Of a stretch of 64,000 nucleotides of DNA, positions 19,398 through 27,867 are shown one piece after another. Source of the stretch: Microvirga sp. VF16 (lineage in GTDB: Bacteria > Pseudomonadota > Alphaproteobacteria > Rhizobiales > Beijerinckiaceae); the NCBI RefSeq assembly GCF_016864375.1, contig NZ_CP069354.1, positions 1,364,001 to 1,428,000 of the forward strand, written 5' to 3'. The notes below the pieces were generated by a model. The model ran no database searches. It was not told where the DNA came from and saw only the letters and a program-made list of their open reading frames with translations. Every line of letters starts with the position of its first letter. Position 1 is the stretch's first letter. Position numbers and translations under genes: made by a program.

Positions 19398-20404
19398 GCC
19401 CGCCGCTCCCAGAACACCATTCCGTCGAAGGCAAACACCTCTTCCCCGTGCTGGTTCGTGCCGGTGTTGTGATGAAACACCAGGCCCCAGCCGGGGCGGG
19501 AGGCCGAGGCGCGCTTGGCGGTGACGGTCGAACGATAGGTGACCGTGTCGCCCGCATAGACGGGCTTGAGCCATTTCAGGTTGGAAAAGCCGGGGGAGGG
19601 GCCAAGCCGTGCCGGCCGCTGGCCGTGGGCAAGCGCATAGGCGCGGACGCGATCGCGGTAGCCGACCATGTGCTTCATCCACACGCTCGCCGTGTGCCAG
19701 CCTGAGGCACACAGGGCGCCGAACAGGCTGCTCCTTGCGGCCTCTGCATCCACATGGAAGCGCTGGGGGTCAAACTGCCTGGCAAAGCCGATGATGTCGT
19801 CGGGCGTAAAGGTGTAGGAGCCCAGTTCCTCCGTCTCGCCGATGACGAGATCCTCGAAATAGGGATTGGCCGAGATCGGCGGAATTTCCCGCTCAGGTGC
19901 GGAGCTGGGCAGGGCATCCGCCGCGGCCGCAAGGGCGCTGCGGCTCTCGCCCCTGAACGGTTCGGCATTCTTGGTCGCGAACATGATCCAGTTGGTCTGG
20001 GTCAGGACGGTCTCGTTGGCCTGGTTCATCATGTCGAAATGGAACCGCACGAGTCCGAGCGAGGGCCTGCTCTTGGAGATGCGACTCTCCACAACCGTCA
20101 TGCGCGAGCGCAGGGTGTCGCCAGGCCGCACGGGCTTCACCCATTTCACCTCCTCGATGCCCGGCGATCCCATGGAAGAAGAATCCAGAATCAGCCCATC
20201 GGCGAGCAGGCGCATGTTGAGGCTGCAGCTATGCCAGCCCGAGGCGATCAGGGTGCCGATGAAGCTGTCCTTGGCGGCGATCTCGTCCACGTGGAAGGGC
20301 TGCGGATCATATTCCTGCGCGAAGGCCAGGATGTCGTCCTTCGAGACGGTGAGAGGGCCAAAAGTCTCGGTCAGGCCCGGAGGAAGATCTTCGAACGTGC
20401 GCAT
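19394..20404 (-). CDS. MaoC family double-hotdog dehydratase
   Basis: A 336-residue protein made of two MaoC-like hotdog domains, the first beginning near residue 1 (EDLPPGLTETFG, QEYDPQPFHVDE) and the second near residue 175 (FDPQRFHVDAEAA). The Asp and His of the D-P-Q-x-F-H-x-D motif are the hydratase-type catalytic pair, present in both halves. Such proteins hydrate or dehydrate enoyl-CoA esters; the substrate is unknown. The ATG at 20404 begins the conserved sequence. It converges on, and overlaps by four bases, the HD gene. Confidence 0.88.
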   Translation of the reverse strand: MRTFEDLPPGLTETFGPLTVSKDDILAFAQEYDPQPFHVDEIAAKDSFIGTLIASGWHSCSLNMRLLADGLILDSSSMGSPGIEEVKWVKPVRPGDTLRSRMTVVESRISKSRPSLGLVRFHFDMMNQANETVLTQTNWIMFATKNAEPFRGESRSALAAAADALPSSAPEREIPPISANPYFEDLVIGETEELGSYTFTPDDIIGFARQFDPQRFHVDAEAARSSLFGALCASGWHTASVWMKHMVGYRDRVRAYALAHGQRPARLGPSPGFSNLKWLKPVYAGDTVTYRSTVTAKRASASRPGWGLVFHHNTGTNQHGEEVFAFDGMVFWERRA

Positions 20405-20437
20405 GGGCAATCCCCTGTTGGAGGTTGCCCTAACACA

Positions 20438-20462
20438 GCGGGCCTCCGGAGGGGAGGCCCGC
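20438..20462 (-). terminator. Perfect GC hairpin after RTX gene
   Basis: Arms GCGGGCCTCC and GGAGGCCCGC pair over 10 bp around a 5-base loop. It lies 49 bp past the RTX gene stop and just before the MaoC gene start on the minus strand. There is no long T-run, so it may be a transcript-end stabiliser rather than a strict terminator. Confidence 0.6.
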
Positions 20463-20510
20463 TGCCGCAATCGTGGTTTGTGTTCAGTGCTGTCCTTGCT
20501 CAGCAGCCGG

Positions 20511-23465
20511 TTAGAGCACGAACCAGCTCTTCTGCAGGTCGATGGCGCCTTTCAGCTTGATCACCGCCTCGGCTGCCTTGTCGCTGTCGGTGTTGAGATA
20601 GACGTAAGTTTCCTTCTTCGTCTTCTCGTAGCGCACCTGACCCGCCTTGGTGAAAGCCTTCTCGCCGATGAACGAGAACTTCTGGTCGCCACGCTTCTTG
20701 GTGTCGGCATCGACCAGCTTGAGATCGATGCGGTCGCCGCTGCGGCCGGAGAAGTCGGTGATGTAATCGGCCTTGGTCTTGGAGGAGCCCGTCTCCCTGT
20801 CGTCGAAGACGAACACGTCCCGACCTGAGCTGCCAGTGAGGGAATCCTGGCCCAGACCGCCGAGAAGGCGATCGTTGCCTGTGCCGCCATTCAGCAGGTC
20901 GGCGTCGTTCCCCCCTTCGAGCGAATCGTTACCGGTGTCGCCGTAGAGACGATCCTTGCCAGCGCTCCCGATGAGAGTGTCGTTCTCGGAACCACCCATC
21001 AAGGTGTCGTTGCCGAGGCCTGCATCGACGCGGTCGCTCCCTGCGAGACCGCGGAAGGAATCGTTGCCGTTGCCTCCCTTCATCACGTCGGCCCCGGCAC
21101 TTCCGATCGCCTCTTCATCGGGATCGTCCTGAACACGAATGATGAAGCTTTTGGTGGTGCTTTCGCCATGGGGATCCGTGGCCTTCACGGTGATCGTATG
21201 CTGGACATCCTGTTCGTAATCGAGCCTGACGCCATCCGCCACGAGGAGATTGCCGGTCGCGTCGAGCGAGAACCGGCCACCGGCGCTGTCGACAAGTGTG
21301 AGTTGATGCGTGCCACCGTCATCATCCTGAACGGAGATTTTGCCGACAGGCTGCCCTGTCCTGCTGTTTTCCGCCACCGCATCGCTATCGAGTGAAAGAC
21401 CCTTCGGTGCGACGTTGAGCAGCCCCTCACGGCTCACCCTGCGATCGGCAAACTGGAAGATCTCCATGTTGAAGATCTGGTCCGCTCCATCGCGATTGTC
21501 GGCGACGGTCACAGAGCCGTCCGCATTCCGTTCGACCGTGTAGTCGGCACGATTGCCTGTAAAGACGACCGTATCGTCACCACCGCCGCCATCGAGACGG
21601 TTATCGCCACCATTGCCGTAGAGGATATTGCCAATGGCATTGCCGGTCAGATCGATGTCATCGGTGCCGTCCGCAGCCTTGAGGATTTCCACATCGGCAT
21701 CGTCAGCAAGCTCGTAGGAGACGCTTGCAATCAATGTGTCGGTGCCCTTGCCCTCATCCTCGTCGATCATGTCGTCCGCGCGGTCCACGACATAGGTGTC
21801 GTCGCCGTCAAAACCTTCCATCCTGTCCGCGCCGCCCCTGCCGTCGAGTCGGTTGGCGCCGGCATTTCCGTAAATCTCCTGCGCAAACTCATTTCCGGTC
21901 AGATCGAGTGCATCCTCGCTCTCTTCAACCTGTACCTGGAGGACCTCGACGGCCTGGTCGGCCTGTAGCGTGAACGATGCGAGAGCCTGAACGATATCGT
22001 GCCCATTGTCGGCGGCCTCGACGATCGTGTCGGCGCTGTCGACATGATAGATATCGTCGCCAGCACCACCATTGAGCGTATCTGCGCCAGCATCGCCATA
22101 AAGATCATCATCATCGGCGTTGCCATACAGATGATCATCGTCTGTGCCGCCATTAATGATGTCGTTGCCATCGCCGCCATAAATGGTGTCGCTGCCGCCA
22201 GCGCCATCAAGGGTATCGCCTAAGTCTGACCCGCCGCCGCCTGCATCGAGGCGGAACACCTCGCCACCGATGTCGACCACGTAGAGTTTGCCGTTCCTGT
22301 CGGTGCCGAAGGAGGCGATGCCCCCGATCGTGCCACCACTCGGGCGAATCATGGCGGTGATGTCAGTTTTCACCCAGCCGGAGCCAGTTTGTTCGAGCGT
22401 CCAGATCCGGCCGCTGCCGAAGTCGCCGAAAACGTACTTGCCCTGCAAGGCGGCTATGGGGCCGTTATAGACATACCCGCCTGTGACCGACGATCCGATG
22501 CCCTCGTCGTGAAAGTACGAATGAATCGCGTCCGTGTAGCCGTCGTTGTTTTCAGGGGTCGGCCCGTCGTCGGGATCGCCGGGATGGTTGTTCTGTCGCC
22601 CCCAACCGTAGTTCGCGCCAGCGACCACGAGATTGATCTCTTCCGCCGTATCTGCGCCGACATCGCCCACGAAGAGCCGGCCGTCTGGCCCGAAGCTGGC
22701 GCGCCACGGGTTGCGGAAACCGATGGCGTAAACCTCGGACGGCTGCGCCAAATCGTCCGCATTGTCGAAAACGGTCGGGTTGTTCGCCGGGATGGCGTAG
22801 TTCTTCTTGGCGTCGTCGGGAAAAGCGTCCGGTCCATTCACGTCGAGCCGCAGGATTTTGCCCAAAAGGCTGGTCGGGTTTTGCGCATTCCAATTCTGAT
22901 CGCCATCGCCCATTGCGGCATAAAGATAGCCGTCCGTCGGGCTAAAGCCGATCCAGCCCGCGCGATGGTTCCCTGAGCCCTCGGTATATTCGGTTGTCTC
23001 AAGGATGACTTTGTAGTTGTCGGGGTCGAGTACGTTCGGCGAGCTCGGATCGACAGTGTATTCCCGGATTTGCGACTCGTTGTGCCGTGGATCGCTGGTA
23101 TTCTCTCCCTTGAGCGACAGGAACACGTAAACCTTGCCGTTGTTGGCAAAGTCCGGGTGGAAGGTGAAGCCCAGGAGGCCGACCTCGCCGGCTGTTGAGA
23201 CCTGATCCCTTACGTCCAGAAACGGCGTTGCGGCAATCATCCCGTCCGCGCCGACGATCTGAACGGTTCCCTGCTTGCCCACGATGAACAGGCGGCCTGA
23301 ATTGTCCGGGGCACCGGTGACGAAGAGTGGCTGGGTCAGGCCCGCCGCGATCCGCGTGCCGACGATTTCGGGCACATTGGGGTCGTACCCATAGATCGTG
23401 TCGTCCTGGTTTGTCGCTCGACTCCTAAGATCGTCGGAGCCAGAAGTGCCGTAAATAATTGCCAT
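20511..23465 (-). CDS. RTX protein with PQQ/sorbosone-type sugar dehydrogenase domain
   Basis: A 984-residue modular exported protein. After a short RTX-like start (YGTSGSDDL), residues of about 30-400 form a six-bladed soluble glucose/sorbosone dehydrogenase-type propeller (PLFVTGAPDNSGRLFIVGK, GLLGFTFHPDF, YAIGFRNPWRASFGPDG, AGANYGWG). Blocks of calcium-binding G-G-x-G-x-D repeats follow at about 405-480 and 800-890, with a cadherin-like domain between (about 695-790, DDDGG, LDYEQDVQHTITVKATDPHG). The C-terminus resembles serralysin-type secretion ends. There is no signal peptide, so type I secretion is expected; no transporter genes are adjacent. It stands alone between nfi and the MaoC gene. 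Confidence 0.85.
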   Translation of the reverse strand: MAIIYGTSGSDDLRSRATNQDDTIYGYDPNVPEIVGTRIAAGLTQPLFVTGAPDNSGRLFIVGKQGTVQIVGADGMIAATPFLDVRDQVSTAGEVGLLGFTFHPDFANNGKVYVFLSLKGENTSDPRHNESQIREYTVDPSSPNVLDPDNYKVILETTEYTEGSGNHRAGWIGFSPTDGYLYAAMGDGDQNWNAQNPTSLLGKILRLDVNGPDAFPDDAKKNYAIPANNPTVFDNADDLAQPSEVYAIGFRNPWRASFGPDGRLFVGDVGADTAEEINLVVAGANYGWGRQNNHPGDPDDGPTPENNDGYTDAIHSYFHDEGIGSSVTGGYVYNGPIAALQGKYVFGDFGSGRIWTLEQTGSGWVKTDITAMIRPSGGTIGGIASFGTDRNGKLYVVDIGGEVFRLDAGGGGSDLGDTLDGAGGSDTIYGGDGNDIINGGTDDDHLYGNADDDDLYGDAGADTLNGGAGDDIYHVDSADTIVEAADNGHDIVQALASFTLQADQAVEVLQVQVEESEDALDLTGNEFAQEIYGNAGANRLDGRGGADRMEGFDGDDTYVVDRADDMIDEDEGKGTDTLIASVSYELADDADVEILKAADGTDDIDLTGNAIGNILYGNGGDNRLDGGGGDDTVVFTGNRADYTVERNADGSVTVADNRDGADQIFNMEIFQFADRRVSREGLLNVAPKGLSLDSDAVAENSRTGQPVGKISVQDDDGGTHQLTLVDSAGGRFSLDATGNLLVADGVRLDYEQDVQHTITVKATDPHGESTTKSFIIRVQDDPDEEAIGSAGADVMKGGNGNDSFRGLAGSDRVDAGLGNDTLMGGSENDTLIGSAGKDRLYGDTGNDSLEGGNDADLLNGGTGNDRLLGGLGQDSLTGSSGRDVFVFDDRETGSSKTKADYITDFSGRSGDRIDLKLVDADTKKRGDQKFSFIGEKAFTKAGQVRYEKTKKETYVYLNTDSDKAAEAVIKLKGAIDLQKSWFVL

Positions 23466-23549
23466 GATGAATGCCCCGCATTGAAAGAGTCCCGCCCTAA
23501 TCTCTTGCGGAGGCCCTTGCGGGCGACAACTCTCTGAACGGAGAGGATT

Positions 23550-23566
23550 CCTGACGAAACGTCAGG
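23550..23566 (-). terminator. Short hairpin between nfi and the RTX gene
   Basis: CCTGACG and CGTCAGG pair around AAA in the 132-bp gap downstream of nfi on the minus strand. No T-run follows, so a weak terminator or leader hairpin of the RTX transcript is all that can be claimed. Confidence 0.45.
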
Positions 23567-23597
23567 TTTCCATCCGATCTGCGGCATTTGGTGGCGT

Positions 23598-24266
23598 TCA
23601 GGGCAAAAACTGCCCTGCCGCGTTATGCGCCAACCGGATCGGCTCGGGCAGGCGATACTTTGGCGAGCAGCGCAGGACGAGTTCGGCGGCGCTCGGGATG
23701 TCGGCCAGATGGCCGGGGGAGATGAACATCGGGTTCTTGGCGGTGCGGGTGCGCAGCGCCACGCCGATGACCTCCTTGCGGTCGACGAGCGGGGCGGCGG
23801 AGCCCTTCTCCTCGCCGAGGTCCTTGTAGCGCCCGCACAGCAGCGTCTTGCCGCAGCCGATGGTCGGGCGCTGCAGCCACAGGCCCATATGGCTGGCGAT
23901 GCCGATGCGGCGAGGGTGCGCGATGCCCATGCCGTCGAAGAGGAAGACATCCGGTTCGGATTTCAGTTTCTCGAATGCCTCTTCGAGAACCGGGCCTTCG
24001 CGAAAGCTCAAAAGACCCGGAACATACGGAAAAGGGGTAGGGCGCTGCGCCAGCACGGTCTCCACCGGCAGAAAGCCCGGATAGGTGACCACCACGATTG
24101 CCGCCTGCGACTGCTCGTTCTTCACGCTCACATCGACGCCGGCCACGAGCTGCACAGCATCGAGATCGATGGGGCTGTCGGAGACGACTTCCGCTCGAAG
24201 CTGCTGCTGAAGGGCGATGGCCTCGGAGGGGGTGAGATTCCAAGCGTGACGATGATGTAGCTTCAT
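23598..24266 (-). CDS. nfi: Endonuclease V
   Basis: A 222-residue endonuclease V, which nicks DNA one base 3' of deoxyinosine and related lesions. The catalytic Asp is in VAGVDVSVKN (about residue 45), the wedge region is PYVPGLLSFREGP, and the metal-binding Asp and His lie in DGMGIAHPRRIGIASHMGL. GCGKTLLCGRY matches the next family block. The ATG at 24266 is used; ten extra in-frame codons upstream are not conserved. It seems to be a single gene. Confidence 0.95.
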   Translation of the reverse strand: MKLHHRHAWNLTPSEAIALQQQLRAEVVSDSPIDLDAVQLVAGVDVSVKNEQSQAAIVVVTYPGFLPVETVLAQRPTPFPYVPGLLSFREGPVLEEAFEKLKSEPDVFLFDGMGIAHPRRIGIASHMGLWLQRPTIGCGKTLLCGRYKDLGEEKGSAAPLVDRKEVIGVALRTRTAKNPMFISPGHLADIPSAAELVLRCSPKYRLPEPIRLAHNAAGQFLP

Positions 24267-24404
24267 GGTGGAGCATTGAAGGTGACAAGGCTTCAACGCT
24301 CAAGGTTCAGGAACGATCCGCTTTGATCTGGATCATCCCCGGAGGGACAATTCGCCTTTAAAGTCCAGGTTGACCCGGACTGGCGCTTGCGTTCATGTCC
24401 GGTC

Positions 24405-24455
24405 GAGCATCGGACCCAAAAGTGGATTTGCGCTTTTGGGATCGATCCGATGCTC
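24405..24455. repeat. Palindromic repeat, CCCAAAAG type (copy 1a)
   Basis: Outer arms GAGCATCGGA and TCCGATGCTC enclose inner arms CCCAAAAG and CTTTTGGG. It belongs to a family also found at 39730, 62305 and 63443 and is paired with the related copy at 24469. Confidence 0.88.
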
Positions 24456-24468
24456 AATCCCTTAAGTG

Positions 24469-24518
24469 GCGCATCGTCAGGCGCGGAAAACCGGGCCCAC
24501 TTTTCCGCACGATGCGCC
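24469..24518. repeat. Palindromic repeat, GGAAAA type (copy 1b)
   Basis: Outer arms GCGCATCGT and ACGATGCGC enclose GCGGAAAA and TTTTCCGC. It lies 13 bp after copy 1a and directly upstream of the truncated haemoglobin gene; together they form a head-to-head pair like that at 63386-63492. Confidence 0.88.
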
Positions 24519-24539
24519 GGTTTGAGCAGGAGAGAGGCA

Positions 24540-24965
24540 TTGGCTCATTCAGCCACTACCGGCCGCAGTATCCCGATCATCAGCCCGGCCGAGGGCGTCT
24601 CGGAAGAGTTGATCCGCCGGCTTGTGGAAACCTTCTATGACCGGGTGATCCGCGATCCCGAGCTTGGGCCGATCTTCCACGAGGAGCTGTCCGGCCGCTG
24701 GAGCCAGCATTTGGCCCTGATGGTGGATTTCTGGTCCTCGATTGCACTCAGGACCGGCCGCTACAGCGGTAAGCCGCAGGCGGCGCATTTCGGCCTTGAT
24801 CTCACACCGGAGCTGTTCATCCGCTGGCTGGCGCTGTTTGAAAAGACGGCAAGTGAGATCTGCGAGCCGGATGTGGCGGCGTTCTTCCTCGATCGTGCGC
24901 AGCGTATCGCTGAGAGCCTGCAGATCGGCCTCGGGATCGGACCGAAGGCGCTCCGGTTGCCATAG
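24540..24965 (+). CDS. Group III truncated haemoglobin
   Basis: A 141-residue truncated haemoglobin of the trHb3 type, which binds haem and small ligands such as O2 or NO. The early helix has LVETFYDRVIRDPELGPIF, Trp65 and Phe64 line the pocket, and H83 in AAHFGLDLTPELF is the expected proximal ligand. I start at a TTG at 24540 because AGGAGAGAGG lies just upstream, while the longer open frame runs back through two palindromic repeats. It faces away from nfi; likely a nitrosative or oxygen-related role, inferred from the family. Confidence 0.85.
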   Translation: MAHSATTGRSIPIISPAEGVSEELIRRLVETFYDRVIRDPELGPIFHEELSGRWSQHLALMVDFWSSIALRTGRYSGKPQAAHFGLDLTPELFIRWLALFEKTASEICEPDVAAFFLDRAQRIAESLQIGLGIGPKALRLP

Positions 24966-24972
24966 GCTTAAA

Positions 24973-25125
24973 TTAGCGCTCCCACCACTCAAGCTTGTCG
25001 TTGCCGCGCTTCGGGAGCAGGGACGAAATCCCGATCATGAGGAAGCCGCAGGCGACGAGCACGCCGACGAAGAATTCGGCATTGCCAAGCCCGGGAGAGA
25101 CGAAGTTGTCAAAAAAAGCCTGCAT
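24973..25125 (-). CDS. Small membrane protein of 50 residues
   Basis: A short gene (51 codons) reading MQAFFDNFVSPGLG, then a hydrophobic stretch of about 21 residues (AEFFVGVLVACGFLMIGISS) and a basic, Trp-rich end (KLEWWER). AAGGA stands nine bases before the ATG. The start codon lies in the right arm of the hairpin that terminates ychF, and its first codons are the terminator T-run (two Phe). Family unknown; one membrane helix is likely. A real gene is favoured by the ribosome site and clean membrane pattern. Confidence 0.55.
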   Translation of the reverse strand: MQAFFDNFVSPGLGNAEFFVGVLVACGFLMIGISSLLPKRGNDKLEWWER

Positions 25126-25150
25126 GAATCACATCCTTCATGCAGGCTTT
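25115..25150 (-). terminator. Intrinsic terminator of ychF overlapping a start codon
   Basis: On the minus strand AAAGCCTGCATGAA and TTCATGCAGGCTTT form a perfect 14-bp stem with an 8-base loop, followed by a run of seven T. It is 50 bp past the ychF stop. The ATG of the 50-residue gene is inside the right arm. Confidence 0.9.
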
Positions 25151-25163
25151 GTCGCAGAACGGT

Positions 25164-25193
25164 CCTGAACGGACGAAAAAGCAGCCGTTCAGG
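25164..25193. terminator. Second hairpin after ychF
   Basis: CCTGAACGG and CCGTTCAGG pair over 9 bp around a 12-base loop, seven bases after the ychF stop on the minus strand and before the main terminator. It may protect the transcript end. Confidence 0.55.
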
Positions 25194-25199
25194 AAATTG

Positions 25200-26297
25200 T
25201 CAGGTATTGAACCGGAAGTGCATGACGTCGCCGTCCTGCACCGTGTACTCCTTGCCCTCCAGCCGCAGCTTGCCCGCATCGCGCGCACCGGCCTCGCCCT
25301 TGAGCGAGGTATAGTCCGCATAGGCTATGGTCTCGGCGCGGATGAAGCCCTTCTCGAAATCCGTGTGGATCACGCCGGCGGCCCCCGGGGCCTTGGTGCC
25401 CTTGGTGATCGTCCAGGCGCGGGCCTCCTTCGGGCCGACGGTGAAATAGGTGATGAGGCCGAGCAGATCATAGCCGGCGCGGATCACTCGGTTGAGGCCG
25501 GGCTCCTCGAGGCCGACGGCATCGAGATAGTCCCGCTGCTCCTCCAGGGGGAGAACCGCGATCTCGCTCTCGATCTTGGCCGAGACGACGACGGCCTTGG
25601 CGCCCTCTTCCTTGGCGCGCTCAAAGACCTTCGCCGAGAACTCGTTGCCCTTGTCGGCGGAGGCCTCCTCCACGTTGCACACGTAGAGCACGGGTTTGGA
25701 GGAGAGGAGGCCGAGCATCTGGAACAGGCGCTCTTCCTCGGGCTTGCGCTCCACCATGCGGGCGGGCTTGCCGTCGCGCAGCAGCGGCAGGGTACGGTTG
25801 ACGAGGTCGAGGGTTTCCTTCGCTTCCTTGTCGTTGCCCTTGGCCTTCTTCTCGAGCGCGGTGACGCGCTTCTCGAGGCTGTCGAGGTCGGCCAGCATCA
25901 ACTCAGTCTCGATGGTCTCGATATCGGCGACGGGATCGATCTTGCCTTCGACGTGGGTGATGTCCGTATCCTCGAAGCAGCGCACGACGTGGGCGATGGC
26001 ATCGACTTCGCGGATATTGGCCAGGAACTGGTTGCCGAGACCTTCGCCGCGGGAGGCGCCGCGCACGAGGCCGGCGATGTCCACGAAGGTGAGGCGTGTC
26101 GGAATGATCTGCGCCGAGCTGGCGATGCCCGCGAGCTGATCGAGCCGCTCGTCCGGCACCGCCACGTCGCCCACATTGGGTTCGATGGTGCAGAACGGGT
26201 AATTGGCAGCCTGTGCGGCCGCTGTCTGCGTCAGCGCATTGAAGAGGGTGGACTTGCCCACATTCGGCAGACCGACGATGCCCATCTTGAAGCCCAT
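25200..26297 (-). CDS. ychF: Redox-regulated ATPase/Obg-like GTPase YchF
   Basis: A 365-residue OBG-family P-loop protein that binds ribosomes and prefers ATP. Walker A is in GIVGLPNVGKSTLFNAL, the switch is DIAGLVRGASRGEGLGNQF, and the specificity loop is N-V-E-E rather than N-K-x-D, which explains ATP use. A C-terminal TGS domain ends with the usual YTVQDGDVMHFRFN. The ATG at 26297 has AAGGAG upstream and gives the standard MGFK start. It follows pth by 52 bp in the classical rplY-pth-ychF order. Confidence 0.97.
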   Translation of the reverse strand: MGFKMGIVGLPNVGKSTLFNALTQTAAAQAANYPFCTIEPNVGDVAVPDERLDQLAGIASSAQIIPTRLTFVDIAGLVRGASRGEGLGNQFLANIREVDAIAHVVRCFEDTDITHVEGKIDPVADIETIETELMLADLDSLEKRVTALEKKAKGNDKEAKETLDLVNRTLPLLRDGKPARMVERKPEEERLFQMLGLLSSKPVLYVCNVEEASADKGNEFSAKVFERAKEEGAKAVVVSAKIESEIAVLPLEEQRDYLDAVGLEEPGLNRVIRAGYDLLGLITYFTVGPKEARAWTITKGTKAPGAAGVIHTDFEKGFIRAETIAYADYTSLKGEAGARDAGKLRLEGKEYTVQDGDVMHFRFNT

Positions 26298-26349
26298 GGC
26301 CTCACTCCTTGTCCATAGCCAGCGCATGCCGCTGGTGTTGTTCTTAAAA

Positions 26350-26961
26350 TTACGTGGCCTTTTCTCCAGGCCGCTTCACATCCGTCCAGCCTCTCGCCTC
26401 CATGGCGAGGTGGACCTTGTTCTGAAAACTTCCATCCTCGCCTTTTGCGAGAAGGGCAGAGTTGTCCGCGATGATCCGGCACAGGTCGTCGACCCAGGGC
26501 TCTTCGCTTTTTCCGAAATCGCCCAGCACATGGTTCTGCACCAGTGCCTTGTGGCCGGGATGGCCGATGCCGAGGCGCACGCGGCGATACTCGTTGCCGC
26601 AATGGGCCGAGATCGAGCGCAGGCCGTTGTGGCCGGCATTGCCACCGCCGATCTTCACGCGCAGCTTGGCGGGGGGAAGATCGAGCTCGTCGTAGAAGAC
26701 CGTCACGTCATGCAGCGGGATCTTGAAGAAGTTCTGCGCGTCTCCCACCGCTTGGCCGGACAGATTCATATAGGTCTGCGGCTTGATCAGCAGAACCTTC
26801 TCGCCGCCGATTACCGCGTCCGCCGCTTCCGCATGAAAGCGTTTGCGCCAAGGACCCGCGTTGTGCACGCGCGCAATCTCGTCCACGGCCATGAATCCGA
26901 TATTGTGGCGGTTCCTGGCGTAGCGGGATCCGGGATTGCCGAGGCCGACGAAGAGGCGCAT
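26350..26961 (-). CDS. pth: Peptidyl-tRNA hydrolase
   Basis: A 203-residue bacterial Pth that releases peptides from stalled peptidyl-t[21 protein letters not shown] holds the Asn10 and catalytic His20 positions, [12 protein letters not shown] the Met-Asn pair and [19 protein letters not shown] the catalytic Asp. A C-terminal basic extension is short. It lies between rplY (86 bp upstream, with an intervening hairpin) and ychF (52 bp downstream). Confidence 0.97.
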   Translation of the reverse strand: MRLFVGLGNPGSRYARNRHNIGFMAVDEIARVHNAGPWRKRFHAEAADAVIGGEKVLLIKPQTYMNLSGQAVGDAQNFFKIPLHDVTVFYDELDLPPAKLRVKIGGGNAGHNGLRSISAHCGNEYRRVRLGIGHPGHKALVQNHVLGDFGKSEEPWVDDLCRIIADNSALLAKGEDGSFQNKVHLAMEARGWTDVKRPGEKAT

Positions 26962-26982
26962 CGCGTGGTCCTGCTCATAAGA

Positions 26983-27010
26983 AACGCTCCGGCCTTTCGG
27001 TCGGAGCGTT
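26983..27010 (-). terminator. Hairpin between rplY and pth
   Basis: AACGCTCCG and CGGAGCGTT form a 9-bp stem with a 10-base loop, followed on the minus strand by TCTTATG. The T-run is weak, so partial termination of rplY with read-through into pth is likely. Confidence 0.7.
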
Positions 27011-27047
27011 GAAGCCGATCGATGGGCTTGAACGCCCGTTCAGGCCA

Positions 27048-27665
27048 TTAGGCCGCAGGGGCGACCTCAGCGGCCGGAGCCTCTGCAGCCTCTTCCTTCA
27101 GGCCGGTCGGAGCCACGACGGTGACGAGGGTGGCGTTCTCGGTGGAGGTCGCCTTCGCGCCCTTCGGCAGCTTGATGTCGTTCAGGTGGACCGAGGAGCC
27201 GATGTCGAGACCCTCGACCGAAGCCTCGATGTAGTCCGGGATCGCGTCGGAGGGAACGAGCAGTTCCACCGAGTGCTCGACGATCTGGAGCGTGCCGCCG
27301 CGCTTCACGCCGGGGCTCTTCTCCTGGCCGACCACGTGCACCGGAACCACGACCTTGATCGCCTGACCCTGCGCGAGGCGCAGGAAGTCGACGTGGACAG
27401 GGAAGTCCTTCACCGGGTCGAGCTGGTAATCGCGCGGGATGGCGCGGACCGTCTTGCCGTCGACGTCGATCTCGAAGATCGTGGTCAGGAAGTGACCGGC
27501 GAAGATCAGCTGCTTGGTCTGGTTGAAGTCGAGGGCGATCGCCTGGGCCGGCTGGCCGGCTCCGTAGATGACGGCGGGAACTTGGCCTTGGCGACGAACG
27601 GCCCGGGCGGCCCCCTTGCCGGCCCGGTCGCGCGCCACGGCCTTGATTTGCTTTACTTCGCTCAT
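27048..27665 (-). CDS. rplY: 50S ribosomal protein L25/Ctc
   Basis: A 205-residue long-form L25 (TL5/Ctc type) that binds 5S rRNA. The N-terminal L25 domain (VRRQGQVPAVIYG, HFLTTIFEIDVDGK, IPRDYQLDPVKDFPVHVDF) is followed by the beta-rich TL5 C-domain and an alanine-rich tail. The ATG at 27665 matches the family start; upstream in-frame codons are excluded. First of the rplY-pth-ychF set. Confidence 0.96.
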   Translation of the reverse strand: MSEVKQIKAVARDRAGKGAARAVRRQGQVPAVIYGAGQPAQAIALDFNQTKQLIFAGHFLTTIFEIDVDGKTVRAIPRDYQLDPVKDFPVHVDFLRLAQGQAIKVVVPVHVVGQEKSPGVKRGGTLQIVEHSVELLVPSDAIPDYIEASVEGLDIGSSVHLNDIKLPKGAKATSTENATLVTVVAPTGLKEEAAEAPAAEVAPAA

Positions 27666-27867
27666 GGTCGTGGTCCTTGATAAATGGGTTGAAAAACCGA
27701 TGGCCGCCCGGGTTCTGTGAAGAACCTGCCGGCGGCCATGAGGTCCGCGCCCGTGCCTCCAAGGGTGTCGAGCGGGCGCGAGGCGGCTTATAGAGAAGAA
27801 CCACCCGAAATGCAACAAGTTGGCTCGGTCTCTCGGCCGATCTTCAGTCTGGCAGAGACGGAGAAGC

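Noticed and set aside
25140..26318. 392-codon plus-strand frame opposite ychF
   Set aside because: Shadow of YchF, with composition expected from the complement.
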